The notes beneath the pieces are model-generated. The model searched no databases. It had not been told where the DNA came from and saw only the letters and a list, made by a program, of their open reading frames with translations. From positions 5,890,001 through 5,954,000 of the forward strand of contig JBANDB010000004.1 of assembly GCA_037576215.1 (NCBI GenBank): DNA of 64,000 nucleotides, given 5' to 3'. The translations under genes and the position numbers were made by a program. Source of the stretch: Armillaria gallica (taxonomy: Eukaryota > Basidiomycota > Agaricomycetes > Agaricales > Physalacriaceae). Below are positions 58,033-64,000 of this stretch, one piece after another; positions within the stretch are counted from its first letter, which is position 1, and the number at the start of each line of letters is the position of its first letter.

Positions 58033-58656
58033 CGGGGGAGGACCGCAATGCTGGGCTGAGTTTTGTTATTGGTAATTTGATAAGTTCGGAGGAAGCAGGC
58101 AAGCGTAGCTGATGAAGAAGTTGAGCCTTGTCTACCCGAGGCCCGAATCGACGACGACCCAAGTCGAAGTGCTTCGACTTATTTCGGGACATGCACCAGT
58201 ATCATGCACACACATTAAACTAGAAACTCCCGTAATTCAAGCCTAAAATAGACGGGTTAATTCTGAGCGCTGAATCCAATGGATAAATTATTATATGTAG
58301 CTGTCTGGTCCACCTTTCAGAACGTTAACTTGTTGAGCATATGCTGAATACTTATGGCCGACCCTTGAGTAAGCCGCCGGCAGAATTCGCCAAGCCAACC
58401 TTCCGCCGCCAAGCTTGAACATCGTACCACCGCCATCCCTCTATCAATAATAAGGCTTTGCATGAACAGACTTGTTGTTGTTGAGATCAACGGAAATTGG
58501 TTTCATTATTCACTCGTATTTCTGACGCCGTCCGATTACGCCAATTCGTTGCATCAATGACTCGTCACTCCGGGGATCAGTATTGACAAATCAGAAACTT
58601 CAGAAGTTCCGCGTATATAACTGGCTGGCTGAATAACATATCCAATAATTCCCCAT
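58033..58656. other. intergenic region upstream of MFS gene 1
   Basis: No gene is recognised apart from the possible minus-strand upstream exon at 57959-58192. A TATATAA at about 58614-58620 lies 37-43 bp before the MFS ATG and is a candidate TATA box. Confidence 0.4.
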
Positions 58657-60668
58657 ATGCAGCAGCCACCGAGCACTTCAAGTCCAATCGATCCTTCCGA
58701 CTGTCCACGCGGGGAACTCCTGGTTAAGCCTTGGGGCTGGAAATGGAGATCGTCGTACTGGTTTGTAACATTTGTAGTATGGCTAGGTACGTTTGGCTTC
58801 ATCCTTCATTTCAACGCGAAGTGACCTTTATCGTACACCAGGTGTCGCCACAGACCTGCTCGTTTATTCTATGGTCATCCCCGTCGTGCCTTTCCAGCTC
58901 GAGAAGCTTGGTTACAAGCATCCAGCCTCCTTAACTGGCTGGCTGCTTTTCGCATATGTATGATTCATCCTTGCATCCTTTTCTGATCAATCTGACGGGT
59001 TTCCCGGCAATAGTCCGGAGGCCTTGCGATAGGTATGTTCGATTCCCGAATTCGCCTCCGTCATTCAATTTGGTTACAGCTACTATTCCCGTTGCGGTAT
59101 GGTCAGAAAAATATGATGCGCGAAAGCTTCCTCTTGTCGCTGGAGTTTTCATCCTCATTGGATCGCAAATCATGTTCATGGAGGCTCCAGCGTACTGGCT
59201 TATGTGTCTTGCACGGACTCTACAAGGTGTAGGATCCACCATGGTCTGGGTGGTTGGACTGGCTCTGCTGTAAGCTGTAGTCCCTGAGTACGTCGGTATA
59301 ACTCACACACCGCTTCGCAGATGTGACGAAGCGCCTCCAGAACTTGTTGGAAGTGAATAATCCTTTTTTTCCTCTCCTGAATCTAATTCCCGTCCCAGGA
59401 CAACTTGGTATTGCGATGTCAGGTCTTTCTCTAGGGTACGTATCGAGCGGAGCTTCTTCCCTTGAACCAGACCATAATTTATTTTCAGTGCGCTTGTCGG
59501 GCCTCCCGTAGGCGGCGGGCTATACACCCGCTTTGGTTTCCGTGGACCGTTCATCTTTGGCATCATAGTCGCCTTTTTGGACTTAGCCTTCCGGTTCCTT
59601 ATCATCGAAGGCAAGAGCGCCAGCAAACTGCGGCCTAGCACTACTGAAAAACCCGATAATGGGATCGCATTGGAGGCAAACGATAGCAGTCCGACCGATA
59701 GTATCGAAGTACAAAACAAGAAGGTTTCGTTCGTACAGGTCCTTCGTTTATTGTTCCGGTCGCACCGTGCGCTTGCCGCGGCTTTCCTCACATTTGTGTA
59801 TGGGTTCGTCGTTTCCACTTCATTCAGACGGGATCATAATTTCACGCATTCCATAGTATCGTCTATAGTACTCAAGAGCCAGTCATTTCCAGTCATTTGA
59901 ACAGTGTCTGGGGGTTGAACTCCTCAAAAGTCGGTCTCGTTCTCTTGGCCTCCGTCATTCCGACTCTTTTTGGTGTGCATTATTCACTAGTATGCGGATT
60001 CAGTTCTAACTTCTGGTTTGAACGATAGCGTCACCGCTCTCGGGTTGGTTAGCAGACCTTCGAGGCGCATCCATTGTCATAATAATTGCGTTGGTTTTCT
60101 CTGTGCCGTGGTATGTTGTGATGATAATAGATGGGCATCTGGCGCTGTTCATCACGGCTTTCGCATGCGCTTGTGAGTGACCTGGGAATTCGACCGCATA
60201 AATGCTGACGGATTCCAGACTTCTTTGCATCCGGAGTTCTGTCTCCGCTAACCGTCGAGCTCGCGTCTGTCGCCCGCAGTATAGATGGTATTGGATGTAC
60301 GTGGATCGCGGGTTTCATCCTTTTTATGATAAACCTCCTTTATTTTAGATGCCCACGTCTACGGTGCTTTTAATTTGGCGTATGGGATCGGCACAACAGG
60401 TATGTTTGCTTCAATCCCTTCCACCTAGCTCATCCTTCCTTTAGTTGGGCCCGTTGTTGGTGGTCAGGTTTGTTCATGTTTTCTCTGTGAGTGTAGTCAG
60501 CGTGCTGAGATTCCTCCATCATAGATGTACGACCATATCAACAAAGGGTGGCTGGCAATCTGTTTGTTGGCGGTCGGATTACTCGGACTCTCCGTGGTCG
60601 TGACGCTCTTCTACGTTGGAGACAAGCCTGTCGCTCAAAGCTTCATTCGGCGCATTAGATTACTTTAG
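58657..60668 (+). CDS. MFS transporter, DHA1/VMAT-like
   Basis: A multi-exon gene with clear GT-AG introns. Exons 1-6 fit at 58657-58786, 58842-58957, 59014-59032, 59080-59269, 59321-59352 and 59399-59435, with exon 7 from 59489. Later pieces lie at about 59873-59968, 60030-60170 and 60218-60298, with small exons up to TAG 60666-60668. Membrane segments alternate with MFS motifs: WSEKYDARKLPLVAGVF (motif A-like loop 2-3), ARTLQGVGSTMVW (TM4) and GPPVGGGLYTRFGFRGPFIF (motif C-like, TM5). SPLSGWLADLRG and VGPVVGGQMYDHINKGW mark the second half. Similar fungal proteins are proton antiporters of the drug/vesicular amine group; the substrate is unknown. The exon 7/8 junction around 59815-59872 is unresolved. 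Confidence 0.85.
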
Positions 60669-61206
60669 ATTGTAATAAAAACGTAATACACAACCCCACT
60701 CTTAAAAAAGCTGCCAGCGCAGGATGTTTACTAAATACCATGAATTCTTCTCAGCAGATGGGCCGAACATCCGATATTTTGTGGAACAGGTCGCTATCAT
60801 CCATGACCATCTAGAGATCTTGCAGCGATACTTTCGCTGGTGCTCAAATGGGTCCATCATCATCGTCGGTTTTCATTCTTTCATTCAGGGTTCTTGCTGA
60901 TTGCTGACTCGTAATTTATAGGAGAATGTCGAGGATACTCCCGTATCGACCCCCGGCTGAGCTTATTAAGTTGGATGATGAACTTGTTGAACGAGTATAT
61001 GCGGCTCATTGAGATACACGCTACACTCCTATCCCGCCTCGGCGATAGACAGCAATGTATCCATCTTTACCCTTTAGCCGGAGTTCCGATCATCCGTCCT
61101 CGTCGTCTCAATAAAACGTTCTTCATTTATCTTCATGTTGGCTGGATGCAATAGCATTTGGATATCAACGGCCGATCATTTTGTGCGCGATCGTCATCAT
61201 AGATGT
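60669..61206 (+). other. interval between convergent MFS genes, possible two-exon ORF
   Basis: AATAAAAACG at 60675 is a possible polyadenylation signal for MFS gene 1. From ATG 60724 a frame reads MFTKYHEFFSADGPNIRYFV, then HDHLEILQRYFRWCSNG. After an intron-like stretch ending TTTATAG at 60921 it continues as ECRGYSRIDPRLSLLSWMMN, then LLNEYMRLIEIHATLLSRLG. This would be a small helical protein, but the family is not recognised and the donor site is uncertain. Confidence 0.3.
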
Positions 61207-63935
61207 TCACTCTTTACTCTCCTTGTCCTCCAAAATCTGCTTCTCGATACTGCCCACGTCCAAATTCTCACGAGCGCGTCCGAGATCACGATTCTGGAAA
61301 TATAAAGTCACCAGTGCCGCGAAAACTGCAAACAAGGTGTCAAGAGGGCGCAACAAATGACCGGTCAACTCACTCATGGCTACAGTGATGAAAATAGTAG
61401 TCACGTTTCCAACGAAGACGCTAAACCGCATCGTTTTTAAAGCACAAGCAAGAGTGTCATGGAACGTACCGAGGCTGGTCCACTTGGGGAAATATGACAC
61501 TAGGAAGTACCTCAGTAAATCCATAAACTCTAGAGACAAGCGGAATAAATACATCGGCAGCCAGGCCTAGGGTAAGCTTAATGAGTTCGGTGCCTTTCTC
61601 GCATTTAGGCGGGAACGTACCTCAAAGACATATGCAAAACTGTTAGCGCTGGCGACCACAAACGCTCTCTCTGTTCAATGATGTGAGAAACAACTACCAT
61701 CAACCGAAGTCCAACGACTTACTCTCGCTATCGGAACCAGTGAGCTCATTTATCCAAGCAAGAATGATACCAGATAAGCCATTGCAAACTTGAGTCTACG
61801 CAACAAGGTAATGAGAGAGTGCATAAGGTATGGTAGAAAATCGACCCACCATATAATAGAAGGCCCAGCGCCTAGCTACGTTTGTGTACAGAGGCGTAGA
61901 CGCAAGCACAATACAGACGATAATATTCCAAACCTGCGAAACAGTGTAAGCGTAGTATATTCGCGTAAGTAAATTGCGCATACCCCGGCGGCGATAATCG
62001 GAGGCCATCTTTTCTCGATAGCATCAGACCACCAGGCCCATATCAAAGCTATAAACATGGGTCAGTATCGGCGTCGACGAATGGATAAGAAGTGTACTCG
62101 TAATGATTTGTACGACATTGATACCCAAGGGATATATGTTGATTTGGCTGACTGTATATTTTGTATGACCCTCCGTGTTGAAACTCTTGAGCCAGAATAT
62201 CATCGAGTTTGCAGGACCACGGCTATTATTATACTAGGACCGAAGAGTCAATAACAAGAGACAAGTAGCGAGGAATAAAATCTCACGAAAACGAAGACTG
62301 CAAATAATCACAAGCATGAGTTGAATGTATAGCAAGCAGCTTTGATACCGACGAATAACAAGCATGTAAAGATGCCATGTATTGAAAAATCCCACAACCT
62401 GAATCGAGTCATAAATAAAGGTACAAATTCAAGCAACAGGGCGACCTTACCTTAGCTTTGGTGAACTTAGCGGGCGGCTTTCTTCCAATTAGATCCATCC
62501 GCTTCCGGGCGATCGCCAGTTCTTGTTCGGTGTATATGACCCCTGCCCTAGTACTATGCGGGAGATCTATGAAATATTTTGGCATGGATGTGCTGAGCTG
62601 TCAGAGGAGCACAAATATGCCGCACCTGGCATTACGAGGAAGCCGAAAAGACCGATGGGAACTGTAATAATTCCATCGATTATGAAAAGCCCTGTGTAAT
62701 AGTAAGAAGCCGGCAAAAAGGTTTAGAGACAGAGGTAACACACATCTCCAGCCAGCGAGACCGCCAACGCCATTCAAGCCATCATAGGCGGCCTGATGGA
62801 TATATATATATATATATGAAAGACACAAATGGTCGTGAAGGAGAAAAGACCTACGGCCTGTAAGAAACCACTGAATATTGGGCCGATAGCGGCGGCGGTC
62901 TGGCGACATTGATAGTCAGTCAGGGGCATGGTTCCACGAAATAGAGACTGTACATGAAGTATACAAGAGCGCTTTGCTAATTCCTCGCTTTTGTACCAGC
63001 TTCCAATCACATATGACATAGCGGGATAAAACGTCGCGCCAGCCAAACCTGTCGCTACAACTTAGACGTCATCCCAAACGACGAAACAAATGGGATTTTA
63101 CCAATGAAAAACCGCAAGACACAAACTTGATTGAAATTCTTGGCAGTCGCCAGAACCATGGTGAGGACGCTCCAGATGATTTCCATTGCGGGAACCTGAT
63201 GCGTTCTGGTAAATGATATGTATTGTAAAGCATAAGTTGTACGTACCCAAATAGATGGCCTGATCCTAGTTATGAGCAGACTAGGATACGGTCAATGGAC
63301 TGGTGAACGTGGGAGATCTGTGACGCACTTTGAAGGGATTTGTCCAACAACATAGCCGATCGTCCAAGCGGTCGTGATGAAGTTTAATTGATTCCCGTGT
63401 CTAAATGGAATGAATATTGTGTAACGTCTTCACGAGTAACACCCCTACAAGTGTAGGCTAAGAGAAGAATGAGATAGTGATATAGCGGAATAGGCAGAGC
63501 ACGACGAACTCATCTTGCATTCCCGAAACATACTTTCAGACCTCGTAAGTTCGACCAAAAAGCAAATATGATAAACAAGGTGACTTACAGCATTCTACAA
63601 CAAACGTAATCAGAGCGGACAGTAATCATTGATCGTAATCAAGTACGCACCGTCACGTTTTGCTGATCCAGATACGTGTCAGAATGGGGTAGGTAAGTCG
63701 GTGAAGATACCAAGTCTTTGTAAAAGCACTTATTTGCTGAAGTACGACAATGTCGCATAGGTCAAAAGACACGCGTCGAGCTTGGTGAGAAATTTCCTCT
63801 CTTCCGGCGGCTTATCCCACGTATCCCTAACATAAATTTGTCAAGTCAGAGCTGAATTTCTTACCATGATGACGGTACGTACCAGATGTAACTGTAGACA
63901 GATCGTTTCTTGGGGCTCAGCGATTCGGTAGACAT
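61207..63935 (-). CDS. MFS transporter, pantothenate/allantoate (ACS) family
   Basis: The minus-strand gene runs from ATG 63933-63935 (MSTESLSPKKRSVYSYIW) to TGA 61207-61209, with about twelve short introns. Recognisable parts in order are DTWDKPPEERKFLTKLDACL, YATLSYFSK, YLDQQNVT, YVSGMQDE, NQLNFITTAWTIGYVVGQIP, LLITRIRPSIW, VPAMEIIWSVLTMVLATAKN, CVLRFFIG, AGATFYPAMSYVIGSWYKSE, AAYDGLNGVGGLAGWR, GIITVPIGLFGFLVMP, KRWPPIIAAGVC and a C-terminal charged tail. This is the Dal5/Fen2/Liz1 anion:cation symporter layout, which imports pantothenate, allantoate or related carboxylates across the plasma membrane; the substrate is not decidable. One intron (63676-63733) appears to be AT-AC. Convergent with MFS gene 1. 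Confidence 0.85.
62799..62817. repeat. (TA)n microsatellite in an MFS intron
   Basis: A run of TA dinucleotides (about nine units) lies in the stretch between the FLQ and AAYDG exons of the minus-strand MFS gene. Confidence 0.8.
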
Positions 63936-64000
63936 TGTTCAGATGGGTCAAGGTTTGACCCTTCCAAAATCTGGATCGCTGTAGGAAAGTATTTATCCGA

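Noticed and set aside
63676..63733. The odd intron as a U12-type intron
   Set aside because: The donor is ATAAGTG, not ATATCCTT, and no good TTCCTTAAC branch site is present at the right distance. A U2-type AT-AC intron fits better.
1..64000. CRISPR arrays, operons, ribosome binding sites or bacterial genes
   Set aside because: Short GT-AG introns, TATA-type promoters, retroelements and fungal gene families show a eukaryotic nuclear genome. No regularly spaced short direct repeats were found.

Overview
The window is nuclear DNA from a filamentous basidiomycete, most likely an agaricomycete (mushroom-forming fungus). The reasons are very short GT-AG introns (about 44-58 bp), split small exons, a DUF6535 gene family of the kind expanded in agaricomycetes, a fungal GINS subunit (Psf2), fungal MFS transporters, fungal non-LTR and chromovirus retroelements, and C-to-T decay at CpG sites. 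The species cannot be read from the sequence.

Layout. (1) 1-3500: degenerate coding debris and an internally deleted non-LTR retrotransposon. (2) 3917-16717: DUF6535 gene A, cut in two by a 9.77-kb Ty3/gypsy chromovirus (5204-14974; 358-bp LTRs, 5-bp target duplication GGATT). The element holds a long gag, a pol with only TGA stops and a CpG-rich 1.65-kb nested insert. (3) 16718-27600: the repeat unit that follows gene A, split by two insertions. One is 5 kb and carries a dead RecQ-like helicase fragment; the other is 1.85 kb and carries a dead P450 fragment. (4) 27598-29487: DUF6535 gene B, lacking its N-terminal membrane domain. (5) 29488-35740: a second repeat unit and unassigned DNA. (6) 36106-38928: intact DUF6535 gene C. 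(7) 39465-42720: a small convergent gene and repeat unit 3. (8) 42710-45956: a conserved-gene island with a small membrane protein, psf2 and a secreted cysteine-rich protein. (9) 46030-53560: repeat unit 4, a partial unit 5 and a DUF6535 remnant (E). (10) 53880-56663: intact DUF6535 gene D. (11) 57691-63935: a small conserved hypothetical gene and two MFS transporters pointing at each other.

The organising principle is a tandem array of [DUF6535 gene - 0.7-kb flank - multi-kb repeat unit]. It contains two intact genes (C, D), one truncated (B), one disrupted (A) and at least one degenerate copy (E). The repeat units hold divergent inverted arms that were once coding. Transposons and methylation-type CpG decay are eroding the left half (about 5-24 kb), while the right half stays CpG-rich. 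DUF6535 has no known function, so none is assigned. The most unusual small-scale signal is an apparent AT-AC intron in the pantothenate/allantoate-type transporter gene.
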